Below are positions 9,602 through 17,698 of a stretch of DNA of 26,020 nucleotides, piece after piece. The DNA comes from Tardiphaga sp. (GTDB lineage: Bacteria > Pseudomonadota > Alphaproteobacteria > Rhizobiales > Xanthobacteraceae): the NCBI GenBank assembly GCA_028290325.1, contig JAQGJY010000069.1, forward strand, positions 1-26,020, read 5' to 3'. How positions within the stretch are numbered: the first letter of the stretch is position 1; every line of letters begins with the position of its first letter. The translations under genes were made by a program, and so were the position numbers. The notes under the pieces were generated by a model, which saw only the letters and a list, made by a program, of their open reading frames with translations, did no database searches and had not been told where the DNA came from.

Positions 9602-10529
9602 AAACGAAGTCGTGACGCAGACACCCGACCGCACCGGATCGCGCTGCGGATTCGTGGCGCTGATCGGTGCGCCGAATGTCGGCAAATCGACGCTGGTCAA
9701 TGCGCTGGTGGGCTCGAAAGTCACGATCGTCTCGAAAAAGGTGCAGACCACGCGCGCTTTGATCCGCGGCATCGTCATCGATGACAACGCCCAAATCATT
9801 CTGGTCGATACGCCCGGCATCTTCTTGCCGAAGCGCCGGCTCGATCGCGCGATGGTCAAGACGGCATGGAGCGGCGCGCACGACGCCGACGTGGTCTGCG
9901 TGCTGCTCGACGCCAAAGCGGGGCTCGACGACGAGGCCCAGGCCATCCTGGAACGCGTCGGGCAGGTCGATCACCCGAAAATCCTGGTCATCAACAAGAT
10001 CGACCTCGTGCTGCGCGAGAAGCTGCTGTCGCTGACGCAGCGCGCCAATGAGCGGCTCAAATTCGACGAGACCTTCATGGTGTCGGCGATGTCCGGCGAC
10101 GGCGTCGAAGACCTCAAGCACGAGCTCGCCAAACGGGTGCCTGACGGTCCATTTCATTATCCCGAGGACCAGATGTCAGATGCGCCGCTGCGGCATCTGG
10201 CGGCGGAGATCACCCGCGAGAAGATCTACCGTCATCTGCATCAGGAGCTGCCGTACCAGTCGACCGTCGAGACCGACTCGTGGACCGAGCGCAAGGACAA
10301 GTCGGTGCGGATCGAGCAGACGATTTTCGTCGAGCGCGATAGTCAGCGCAAGATCGTGCTCGGCAAGGGCGGCGCGACGATCAAAGCGATCGGCGCGGAT
10401 TCGCGAAAAGAAATCGCCGAGATCGTCGGCGAGAAAGTGCATCTGTTTTTGTTCGTGAAGGTGCGCGACGGTTGGGGCGACGACCCCGAGCGTTATCGTG
10501 AGATGGGACTGGAATTTCCAAAGGAATGA
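9588..10529 (+). CDS. era: GTPase Era
   Basis: A membrane-associated GTPase that binds the 3' end of 16S rRNA and helps mature the 30S subunit. The open frame extends far upstream inside rnc, but the true start is GTG at 9588. It has AGGAAGGA (9573-9580) seven bases before it and gives a normal 313-residue protein. G-motifs are present in order: G1 GAPNVGKST, G3 DTPGIF, G4 NKID, then the G5-like SAMSGDG. The C-terminal KH domain has GKGGATIKAIG, which contacts rRNA. It overlaps rnc by 14 bases and the next gene by four. Confidence 0.96.
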   Translation: MDTNENEVVTQTPDRTGSRCGFVALIGAPNVGKSTLVNALVGSKVTIVSKKVQTTRALIRGIVIDDNAQIILVDTPGIFLPKRRLDRAMVKTAWSGAHDADVVCVLLDAKAGLDDEAQAILERVGQVDHPKILVINKIDLVLREKLLSLTQRANERLKFDETFMVSAMSGDGVEDLKHELAKRVPDGPFHYPEDQMSDAPLRHLAAEITREKIYRHLHQELPYQSTVETDSWTERKDKSVRIEQTIFVERDSQRKIVLGKGGATIKAIGADSRKEIAEIVGEKVHLFLFVKVRDGWGDDPERYREMGLEFPKE

Positions 10530-10924
10530 CATCGCCCCCGACCTCCGGTTTGCCGAAGAACGTCTTCTATTTCGAGGCGCTGCTCTATGCGTCGCTCGGG
10601 CTCGATGCGCTGTCCGTCGCGTTTCAGGATCGCACAGCCGATGCGGACCTGTCCGACTCGACGATCATGATCGCGAATCTTCTCGCGGCCGGAATGTTGC
10701 TCCTGTTCGTCTATCTGGTCTGGCTGGCGGCGCATCGCCGCAAGAGCTGGCCGCGCTGGGTTCTGTCGGTGTCGCTTGCGGTATCGATGCTCTCGCTGTC
10801 ACAGGTGCTCGGCATCAATGGCCTGCAGTTCAACAGCTTTGTCGAACTGGTGTCGTGCATCCTCACCGGGCTGGGGTTGTATTGCGCCTTCACGGGCGAC
10901 GCCAAGGGCTGGTTCACGGAGTAG
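10526..10924 (+). CDS. four-helix membrane protein of unknown function, coupled to era
   Basis: A 132-residue protein whose ATG overlaps the era stop (ATGA). It has four hydrophobic stretches: about 15-32 (FEALLYASLGLDALSVAF), 47-68 (MIANLLAAGMLLLFVYLVWLA), 76-94 (WVLSVSLAVSMLSLSQVLG) and 103-122 (FVELVSCILTGLGLYCAF). A basic loop AAHRRKSWPR follows helix 2, suggesting a cytoplasmic loop there. I do not recognise a named family. Coupling to era makes a role linked to ribosome maturation or envelope status conceivable, but that is only context. A gap of 107 bases without an obvious terminator separates it from recO. Confidence 0.8.
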   Translation: MTSPPTSGLPKNVFYFEALLYASLGLDALSVAFQDRTADADLSDSTIMIANLLAAGMLLLFVYLVWLAAHRRKSWPRWVLSVSLAVSMLSLSQVLGINGLQFNSFVELVSCILTGLGLYCAFTGDAKGWFTE

Positions 10925-11018
10925 GCCGCCGCCTGTTTCGTGACCTCGAACCTAGCCTGCCCGGTAGCGGGAGAGCGGCGGCGAGGGACTTTTTCGCGCC
11001 ATACGCAGGCGACTGCTG

Positions 11019-11025
11019 TATAAAT
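11019..11025 (+). promoter_or_regulatory. possible -10 element directly before recO
   Basis: TATAAAT at 11019-11025 is a strong -10-like hexamer. Transcription would start about seven bases later, at or next to the recO ATG (11032). No convincing -35 is seen 17 bases upstream. No Shine-Dalgarno sequence is found before the ATG, fitting a leaderless mRNA. Confidence 0.35.
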
Positions 11026-11031
11026 ATCATC

Positions 11032-11778
11032 ATGGAATGGACTGACGAAGGCATCGTGCTGGGCGTGCGGCGGCATGGTGAATCCAGCGCGATCGTCGAA
11101 TTGCTGACCCGTGGTCACGGTCGCCATCTCGGCCTCGTGCGCGGCGGCGCGGGCTCGCGAATGCGGCCGCTGTTGCAGCCGGGCAATTCCGTCAGGGCGG
11201 TGTGGCGCGCGCGGCTCGACGAACATCTCGGCTATTACGTGATCGAGGCGACGCGGATGCGCGCGGCGACGCTGCTCGGTTCCTCGCACGCCGTCTATGG
11301 CATCACGCATCTGGCGGCGTTGGCGCGGCTGTTGCCGGAGCGCGATCCGCACCAAGACATCTACGAGATGCTGCTCAACACGCTCGACGATTTCGATGAC
11401 GTCGGCGCCGCCGCCGTGCATCTGATCCGGTTCGAAATGGCGATGCTCACCGAGCTCGGCTTCGGGCTCGACCTGTCGACCTGCGCGGCGACCGGCGTGT
11501 ATCACGATCTGATTTACGTCTCGCCGAAATCCGGCGGCGCGGTGTCGCGCGTGGCAGGCGAACCGTGGCGGGAGAAGCTGCTGCCGCTCCCGCCGTTTTT
11601 GCGTGAGAACGACAGCGGCGCGGCAGGTTTTTCCGAGCAGGATCTGCAGGACGGTTTCGCGCTGACCGGGCGCTTTCTGATGCGAAACGTGCTGGAGCCG
11701 CGCGGCCAGGCCCATTCCGACGCACGGGCAGGGTTCATCAATGCGGTGGTGCGGCTGATGGCGGCCATGACGCCTTGA
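11032..11778 (+). CDS. recO: DNA repair protein RecO
   Basis: RecO loads RecA on single-stranded DNA in the RecFOR pathway of gap repair and recombination. The reading frame is open far upstream, but the conserved N-terminus MEWTDEGIVLGVRRHGE starts at the ATG at 11032, giving 248 residues, a normal length. The N-terminal part forms the OB fold (about 1-80), with the family's GHGRHLGLVRGGAGSRMRP stretch; the rest is helical and contains LTELGFGLDLSTCAATG. No purine-rich ribosome binding site precedes the ATG, while TATAAAT lies seven bases before it. The gene lies between the era-linked membrane gene and parC. Confidence 0.95.
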   Translation: MEWTDEGIVLGVRRHGESSAIVELLTRGHGRHLGLVRGGAGSRMRPLLQPGNSVRAVWRARLDEHLGYYVIEATRMRAATLLGSSHAVYGITHLAALARLLPERDPHQDIYEMLLNTLDDFDDVGAAAVHLIRFEMAMLTELGFGLDLSTCAATGVYHDLIYVSPKSGGAVSRVAGEPWREKLLPLPPFLRENDSGAAGFSEQDLQDGFALTGRFLMRNVLEPRGQAHSDARAGFINAVVRLMAAMTP

Positions 11779-11821
11779 TTCGTGCCTTGTCCGATTCGGC
11801 CGTTCCGGCTAACTCCTCGCC

Positions 11822-14071
11822 ATGGGAAAACGATTGATTCCGCCGGAACCGGCCGAGATCCACGAGGTCATGCTGCGCGATGCGCTCGAGGAGCGCTATC
11901 TCGCTTATGCCCTCTCGACCATCATGCATCGCGCGCTGCCGGACGCCCGCGACGGGCTAAAGCCGGTGCATCGGCGCATCCTCTATGGCATGCGCTTGCT
12001 GCGGCTCGATCCCGGCACGCCGTTCAAGAAATCCGCGAAGATCGTCGGCGACGTGATGGGCTCGTTCCATCCGCATGGCGACCAGTCGATCTATGACGCA
12101 TTGGTGCGGCTCGCGCAGGATTTCTCGTCGCGTTATCCGCTCGTGGACGGGCAGGGCAATTTCGGTAACATCGACGGCGATAATCCGGCCGCCTATCGCT
12201 ACACCGAAGCGCGCATGACCGATGTCGCGCGGCTGCTGCTTGACGGCATCGATGAGGACGCGGTCGAGTTCCGTCCCAACTACGATGGCCAGTCGAAAGA
12301 GCCGGTCGTGCTGCCGGGTGGCTTCCCGAACCTGCTGGCCAACGGCGCGCAAGGCATCGCCGTCGGCATGGCGACATCGATTCCGCCGCACAACGCGGCC
12401 GAACTCTGCGACGCCGCGCTCCATCTGATCGAGAAGCCGGACGCCAAGTCGAAGGCCCTGCTGAAATGGGTCAAGGGTCCGGATTTTCCGACCGGCGGCA
12501 TCATTATCGATTCCAAGGACAGCATCGCGGAGGCCTATGCGACCGGGCGCGGCTCGTTCCGCACCCGGGCGAAATGGCATCAAGAGGAAGGCGCGCGCGG
12601 CATGTGGGTGGTGGTCATCACCCAGATCCCGTGGCTGGTGCAGAAATCGCGGCTGATCGAAAAGATCGCCGAACTCCTGAACGACAAGAAGCTGCCGTTG
12701 ATCGGCGATGTCCGCGATGAATCCGCCGAGGATATCCGCGTCGTCATCGAGCCGAAAACCCGCGCGGTCGATCCTGAAATCCTGATGGAGTCGCTGTTCC
12801 GGCTGACCGAGCTGGAAAGCAAGATCCCGCTGAACCTCAACGTGCTGGTCAAGGGCCGCATCCCGAAGGTGCTCGGTCTCGCGGAATGTCTGCGCGAATG
12901 GCTCGACCATCTGCGCGACGTGCTGCTGCGCCGGTCCAACCATCGCAGGGCGCAGATCGAGCACCGGCTCGAAGTGCTCGGCGGCTATCTCATCGCCTAT
13001 CTCAACATCGACGAAGTCATCCGCATCATCCGCAACGAGGATGAGCCGAAGCCGTCCTTGATGTCGGCGTTCAAGCTGAGCGAGATTCAGGCCGAAGCGA
13101 TTCTCAACATGCGGCTGCGTTCGTTGCGCAAGCTCGAGGAATTCGAGATCCGCACCGAAGACAAGAAGCTGCGCGCGGAGCTCAAAGGCATCAACGCGGT
13201 GCTCGCGTCCGAGACCGAGCAATGGGCCAAGGTCGGCGAGCAGGTCCGCACCGTGCGCGATCTGTTCGGGCCGAAGACGCTGCTCGGCAAGCGCCGCACG
13301 ATCTTCGCCGATGCGCCGGAGCACGATCTGGCCATGCTCGAGGAGTCGTTTGTCGAGCGCGAGCCCGTCACGGTCGTGATTTCAGACAAAGGCTGGATCC
13401 GCACGCTGAAGGGCCACGTCGCCGACCTCGGCAATCTCACCTTCAAGACCGACGACAAGCTCGGCCAATCGTTCTTCGCCGAGACCACCTCGAAGCTGCT
13501 GCTGCTGGCGACCAACGGGCGGTTCTATTCGCTCGACGTGGCCAAGCTGCCCGGCGGGCGCGGCCACGGCGAGCCGATCCGGTTGTTCATCGACATGGAG
13601 CAGGATGCGGCGATCGTCGCCTTGTTCGTGCACACCGGCGGCCGGAAATTTCTGGTCGCGAGTCATGACGGCCAAGGCTTCATCGTCAACGAGGACGACT
13701 GCGTCGGCACCACCCGCAAGGGCAAGCAGGTGCTGAACGTCGAGATGCCGAACGAAGCCAAGACCTTGTGCGTGGTGTCCGGCGATACGGTCGCGGTGAT
13801 CGGCACCAATCACAAGATGATCGTGTTTCCGCTCGACCAGGTGCCGGAGATGGCACGCGGCCGTGGCGTGCGCTTGCAGAAATACACCAGCGCCTCGTTG
13901 TCGGACATCACCACCTTCGCGGCCAAGGATGGTCTGTCGTGGAAGGATGGCGCTGGTCGCGAGCAGCGTTTGAGTTGGAAGGAATTGGCCGACTGGCGCG
14001 GCAACCGAGCCGATGCCGGACGCCTGGCGACGGGACTTCCGAAGTCGAACAAGTTCGGCAAGGGGATGTGA
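11822..14071 (+). CDS. parC: DNA topoisomerase IV subunit A
   Basis: The breakage-reunion subunit of topoisomerase IV, which with ParE unlinks daughter chromosomes. The 749-residue protein begins with the winged-helix/tower core. The DNA-linking tyrosine is Y127 in YRYTEARMT. The quinolone-resistance region reads GSFHPHGDQSIYDALV, so the position equal to Escherichia coli Ser80 is Q88 and the position equal to Glu84 is D92. The C-terminal half carries the beta-pinwheel repeats that set substrate preference. The absence of a GyrA box and the HPHGDQ form favour ParC over GyrA. It starts 43 bases after recO and ends 15 bases from the convergent CBS-protein gene. Confidence 0.95.
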   Translation: MGKRLIPPEPAEIHEVMLRDALEERYLAYALSTIMHRALPDARDGLKPVHRRILYGMRLLRLDPGTPFKKSAKIVGDVMGSFHPHGDQSIYDALVRLAQDFSSRYPLVDGQGNFGNIDGDNPAAYRYTEARMTDVARLLLDGIDEDAVEFRPNYDGQSKEPVVLPGGFPNLLANGAQGIAVGMATSIPPHNAAELCDAALHLIEKPDAKSKALLKWVKGPDFPTGGIIIDSKDSIAEAYATGRGSFRTRAKWHQEEGARGMWVVVITQIPWLVQKSRLIEKIAELLNDKKLPLIGDVRDESAEDIRVVIEPKTRAVDPEILMESLFRLTELESKIPLNLNVLVKGRIPKVLGLAECLREWLDHLRDVLLRRSNHRRAQIEHRLEVLGGYLIAYLNIDEVIRIIRNEDEPKPSLMSAFKLSEIQAEAILNMRLRSLRKLEEFEIRTEDKKLRAELKGINAVLASETEQWAKVGEQVRTVRDLFGPKTLLGKRRTIFADAPEHDLAMLEESFVEREPVTVVISDKGWIRTLKGHVADLGNLTFKTDDKLGQSFFAETTSKLLLLATNGRFYSLDVAKLPGGRGHGEPIRLFIDMEQDAAIVALFVHTGGRKFLVASHDGQGFIVNEDDCVGTTRKGKQVLNVEMPNEAKTLCVVSGDTVAVIGTNHKMIVFPLDQVPEMARGRGVRLQKYTSASLSDITTFAAKDGLSWKDGAGREQRLSWKELADWRGNRADAGRLATGLPKSNKFGKGM

Positions 14072-14086
14072 CGTCGCGGCCGGCTG

Positions 14087-15385
14087 TCAGCCGCCGACGG
14101 CCTCGACCTTGCTGGCGAGCACCTTGTCGATGCGGCGGCCGTCGAGATCAAGAATCTCGAAGCGCCAGCCATGCGCCTCGATGGCGTCGGCGACATTCGG
14201 GATCGCGCCGAATTCCTGCAACAGAAAACCGGCGAAGGTCTGATAGCTGCGCTGCGACGGCGGCAGCGTGATGCCGAGCAGCGCGGCGAAATCGACCGCC
14301 GGCATCCACCCCGAGATCAGATAGGAGCCGTCCTCGCGCTGCACGAAGGCGAGCTCGGCCGGGCCTTCCTCGGTGTGGAACGAGCCGACGATCGATTCCA
14401 GAATATCCGCCGAGCTCACCACGCCCTGAAACACGCCGTATTCGTCGTGGATCAAGCCGAGATGCACGGGTGAATCGCGCAGGATCGCAACGACGTCGCG
14501 CGCATCGACCGTATCGGGAATGACCGGCGCGTCGCGCACCAAAGCGCGCAGATCCGGCGTCTTCTTGTGCAGATAGGCGTCGAGCAAATCCTTCGCCTGA
14601 AGGATGCCGATCGCGGCTTCGCGATTGCCGTCGAACACCGGAAAGCGCGAGTGGCTGCTCTCGGCCAAGGCTGCGATCGTGGTCTCCAGCGTATCGACGA
14701 GATCGACCACATCGACCTCGTGGCGCGGCGTCATCACCGCGCCGACCGGCAGATCGCCGAGCCGCATGACGCCCGCGATCATTTCCTTCTCACCAGGCTC
14801 GAGCACGCCGGCGGTTTCCGCCTCGACGACGAGCGTGCGGATTTCATCCTCGCTGACCTTCTCCTCGGCTTCGCCGCGCTGGCCGAGCAGCCACAAGATC
14901 GTCTTGCCCGAGCGATCGAGCAGCCACACCAGCGGCAATGAAATTTTCGCCAGCAGAACCATGGCGGGCGCGACGCGCACCGCGACGGCTTCCGGATCGC
15001 GCAACGCGATCTGCTTCGGCACCAGTTCTCCGATGATGAGCGAGGCATAAGTGATGATGCTGACGACGATGCCGACGCCGAGCGTATCGGCGACGCCCTT
15101 GGACATGCCGTGCTCCGTCAGAAACTCGGTGAGGCGCTGGCCCAATGTCGCGCCTGAGAAGGCGCCGGAGAGCACGCCGATCAGCGTGATGCCGATCTGC
15201 ACGGTGGAGAGAAATTTGCCGGGATCCGACGCCAGCGCCAGGGCGCGACGCGACCCGGACACGCCCTTTTCGACGAGGCCGGCCAGTCTTGCGGGACGAG
15301 AGGAGACGATGGCGAGCTCCGACATTGCGAGCAGGCCGTTGACGATAATCAGGATCGTGACGATCCCGAGTTCCATGGCTAACAC
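14087..15385 (-). CDS. CNNM/CBS-domain membrane protein (HlyC/CorC, TlyC-like family)
   Basis: An integral membrane protein of the family often labelled hemolysin; its better supported role is divalent cation (magnesium/cobalt) efflux or its control. A DUF21/CNNM membrane domain covers about residues 1-180, with hydrophobic segments and the acidic loop ELAIVSSRPARLAGL. A pair of CBS domains (about 200-330, VMTPRHEVDVVDL and LGLIHDEYGVFQGVV) can sense nucleotides. A C-terminal CorC/HlyC domain (about 345-425) follows. The chosen start is GTG at 15385, with AGAAGGA five bases upstream; the ATG at 15376 is three codons later and lacks good spacing. It follows the MFS gene on the same strand after 61 bases. 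Confidence 0.9.
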   Translation of the reverse strand: MLAMELGIVTILIIVNGLLAMSELAIVSSRPARLAGLVEKGVSGSRRALALASDPGKFLSTVQIGITLIGVLSGAFSGATLGQRLTEFLTEHGMSKGVADTLGVGIVVSIITYASLIIGELVPKQIALRDPEAVAVRVAPAMVLLAKISLPLVWLLDRSGKTILWLLGQRGEAEEKVSEDEIRTLVVEAETAGVLEPGEKEMIAGVMRLGDLPVGAVMTPRHEVDVVDLVDTLETTIAALAESSHSRFPVFDGNREAAIGILQAKDLLDAYLHKKTPDLRALVRDAPVIPDTVDARDVVAILRDSPVHLGLIHDEYGVFQGVVSSADILESIVGSFHTEEGPAELAFVQREDGSYLISGWMPAVDFAALLGITLPPSQRSYQTFAGFLLQEFGAIPNVADAIEAHGWRFEILDLDGRRIDKVLASKVEAVGG

Positions 15386-15446
15386 GGTGGTCCTTCTGTG
15401 GGCGTTTTCAATCCGCAGCCCTATAGCATGTTTCGCGGCGGATTTC

Positions 15447-16688
15447 TCAGGCCGCCGGATCGGCGACCATGTCGGGCTGGCGATCGAGGCCGACGGCGGG
15501 CGAGCGCAGGATGACCAGCGCTTGCCAGCCGAAAAACAGCGATGCGAGATAGAAGCAGGCCTCGGCCCCGGCGAGGCCACCGACGACGGCCGCGAGTCCC
15601 GCGCCGACCGGCCGCGCGCCATAGCTCATGATGTTGATCGCCGAGACCCGGCCGAGCAGGCGCGACGGCGTCACCGCCTGCCGCAAGGTCGTGGTCGAGA
15701 TCACCCACAGGATCGGGCCGGCGCCAAGCAGGACGAAGCTGAGGCCGGCCAGCAGCGGCGACGGCACGATCGTCGTCAGCGCCATCACCAGCGACGCGAC
15801 GAAGCCGGTGACGGGGCCGAGCGCGATGACGGTGCCGAACGGCAAACGTCGCATGATCCGCGTCGCCAGCAGCGCGCCGGCCGTCATGCCGACGCCGTAC
15901 ATCGCCAGCGTGGCGCCGACGCCGGTCGCCGACAGGCCGAGCCGCCGAATGGCATAAGGCACGAACACCGCGAGGATCAGAAACGACGCCGTGTTGAAAA
16001 TCAGTTGCGTCACGAATACCGGGCGCAGCAGCGCATGGTTGAACACGAAGGCCGCGCCTTCCATGATATCCTGAATCGGACGGCGGCCGGTCACGACCGC
16101 ACGGGCGGGTTCGTGGACGCCCGACACCGCCACCATCGCGACAAGGGACAACGCCGCCGCGACGCCGAATGCCGGCGCGGCGCCGACCCAGCCGACCAGC
16201 ACGCCGCCGAGAGCCGGTCCGCTCGCAAAGGCGACCGTGCGCGCCAGCTCGATCCGCGCATTGGCCGCCGGCAACATCGGCGGCGCCACCAGCGACGGCA
16301 CCAGCGACGGCGCGGCGACGCTGTAGACCACGGTGCCGCACACCGCGATGAAGCCCAGCAGCGCCAGCAGCCACAGCGTCAGCGTATCGGTCGCGATGAG
16401 GATCAGGATCGCCAGCAGCGCCAGCGCGCGCAGACCCTCGGCGCCAGCCATCAGCCAGCGTCGCGCCATGCGATCCGCCAGCAATCCCGCCGGGATCGCC
16501 AACAGCACGAAGGGCAACGTCAGCGCGGTCTGCAGGAGGCCGGTCGCGGCTTCGCCGACGCCGAGCATCAGCACGGCCACGATGGGTGCGGCGGCCAGCG
16601 CGATCTGTTCGGCCGATTGCGCGGCGAGATTCGACCACGCCAGACGATTGAAGCTCGCGGGCAACGTGTCGGGTCGGGTTGCGGTCAT
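15447..16688 (-). CDS. MFS exporter (EntS-like, MFS_3 type)
   Basis: A 413-residue major facilitator with about 12 hydrophobic segments, probably a proton-driven drug or small-molecule exporter in the inner membrane. The N-terminal half has a loop-2/3 motif GLLADRMARRWLM, the usual cytoplasmic signature between helices 2 and 3. The C-terminal half contains LLGRVSAINIMSYGARPVGAGLAA, reminiscent of siderophore exporters such as EntS. Substrate cannot be read from sequence, and no siderophore genes are nearby. It is the first gene of a leftward pair with the CBS-domain gene. An AGGACG sequence about nine bases before the ATG is a moderate ribosome binding site. Confidence 0.9.
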   Translation of the reverse strand: MTATRPDTLPASFNRLAWSNLAAQSAEQIALAAAPIVAVLMLGVGEAATGLLQTALTLPFVLLAIPAGLLADRMARRWLMAGAEGLRALALLAILILIATDTLTLWLLALLGFIAVCGTVVYSVAAPSLVPSLVAPPMLPAANARIELARTVAFASGPALGGVLVGWVGAAPAFGVAAALSLVAMVAVSGVHEPARAVVTGRRPIQDIMEGAAFVFNHALLRPVFVTQLIFNTASFLILAVFVPYAIRRLGLSATGVGATLAMYGVGMTAGALLATRIMRRLPFGTVIALGPVTGFVASLVMALTTIVPSPLLAGLSFVLLGAGPILWVISTTTLRQAVTPSRLLGRVSAINIMSYGARPVGAGLAAVVGGLAGAEACFYLASLFFGWQALVILRSPAVGLDRQPDMVADPAA

Positions 16689-16825
16689 GGGGAGCGTCCT
16701 GGTGATCCGCCATGACCCTGCGCCGGTGGTGCGGGGCAGGCCACCCGTTTGCCGTCACCGCGCGTCAGGTCGAATGTCGTGTGGATTGATGCTTGTTCGG
16801 AATAGTCAGCGGGATTTGTGGAACG

Positions 16826-16859
16826 AAATCGTAATGCCTGGGATCCTAAAATCGTAATG
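16826..16859. repeat. two 11-bp direct repeats, 23-base period, upstream of the deaminase gene
   Basis: AAATCGTAATG occurs at 16826-16836 and again at 16849-16859. The 23-base period is about two helical turns, so both copies face the same side of DNA, as expected for paired activator or response-regulator sites. They lie about 70-105 bases before the ATG at 16931. The regulator is unknown. Confidence 0.45.
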
Positions 16860-16930
16860 GCGGAAATATGGATAGCGGGTGGCGCGGGATGTCTGCGTCG
16901 CCGCGCAAGTCATGCGGGAAAAGAGCGGAT

Positions 16931-17581
16931 ATGGAAAAACTATCGGACATGATCGGGACGCCGTCGGATCCGTTCGAATCTGCCGCTGTCGTTCATCGCC
17001 GCCATTTCCTTGCGGCCGGCGCGGCGACGATGGCGGCATGGGGTGCGGGATCGGGCGCCGCTCACGCGCAGGCACCAAAGGCCAAGCGGGTGCTGGCGCA
17101 AAGCGCCACCGAACAGGATCGCGCCTATATGAAGCAGGCCATTCAGCTGATGCGTCAGGCCGGTGTGGTCGATAAGACCGGCGGCCCATTTGGCGCGGTC
17201 GTGGTGCGGGATGGCGTGGTGCTCGCGGCCACCGGCAACAGCGTGCTGCGCGACAACGATCCCTCCGCCCATGCCGAGGTCAACGCGATCCGGATGGCGT
17301 GCAAGAAGGTCGGTGCACCGAACCTCAAAGGGGCCACGCTGTTCTCGAGCTGCGAGCCGTGTCCGATGTGCTATTCGACAGCCTATTGGGCGCGGGTCGG
17401 CAAGATCTACTACGCCGCCGCGTGGACCGATTATGCCGACCTGTTCGACGATTCCAACATCGATCGGGACATGAAGCAGTCCTATGCGAAACGACAAGTG
17501 CCGGTGGCGCAGCTGATGCAAAGCGACGCGCAACAGGTCTGGCTCGACTATCGCAAGATGCCCGAAAAGACGCGGTACTGA
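16931..17581 (+). CDS. Tat-exported cytidine/guanine-deaminase-fold enzyme
   Basis: A zinc-dependent deaminase of the CDA superfamily with a twin-arginine signal. From ATG at 16931 it has 216 residues; an in-frame ATG at 16868 would add 21. The signal has HRRHFLAAG (R23-R24), a hydrophobic Ala/Gly core, and a likely cut after AHA at residue 46. The deaminase domain has zinc ligands H114, C144 and C147, and the proton-shuttling E116, in HAEVN and CEPCPMC. The late stretch YYAAAWTDYADLFDDSNID resembles guanine deaminase GuaD more than tRNA adenosine deaminase TadA. Export folded with zinc would fit the Tat route. Most relatives work in the cytoplasm, so a periplasmic role, perhaps salvage of purine or pyrimidine bases, is inference. 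Confidence 0.85.
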   Translation: MEKLSDMIGTPSDPFESAAVVHRRHFLAAGAATMAAWGAGSGAAHAQAPKAKRVLAQSATEQDRAYMKQAIQLMRQAGVVDKTGGPFGAVVVRDGVVLAATGNSVLRDNDPSAHAEVNAIRMACKKVGAPNLKGATLFSSCEPCPMCYSTAYWARVGKIYYAAAWTDYADLFDDSNIDRDMKQSYAKRQVPVAQLMQSDAQQVWLDYRKMPEKTRY

Positions 17582-17654
17582 TCTCGGCAGTTCGGTCCTT
17601 GTCCCCGCCGCACCCTATCGCGGCCGGGACAGGGGCGTCCGCGCAAGATGCAGT

Positions 17655-17669
17655 TGCAAATCAGTTGCA
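17655..17669. promoter_or_regulatory. candidate Mur (manganese, Fur-family) operator upstream of mntH
   Basis: TGCAA (17655-17659), five bases, TTGCA (17665-17669) is a perfect inverted repeat in an AT-rich island 30 bases before the mntH ATG. Further ATGCA/TGCAA half-sites flank it (17648-17652 and 17678-17682). Rhizobial Mur regulates manganese uptake genes through TGCAAAT-type inverted repeats, and the downstream gene is a manganese transporter. The assignment comes from memory of that motif and context. Confidence 0.55.
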
Positions 17670-17698
17670 TAAAGAAATGCAATGCGGCATGAGAGATC

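Noticed and set aside
10498..11031. Upstream extension of the recO frame
   Set aside because: It overlaps the membrane gene at 10526 in another frame; the conserved RecO N-terminus begins at 11032.
11957..13324. 455-codon minus-strand frame inside parC
   Set aside because: Shadow of a strongly conserved gene in GC-rich DNA; low-complexity composition and no ribosome binding site.
15421..16758. 445-codon minus-strand frame overlapping the MFS gene
   Set aside because: Same strand as the MFS gene but shifted; Arg/Gly/Asp-rich translation without membrane segments, while the 413-residue frame is a clear transporter.
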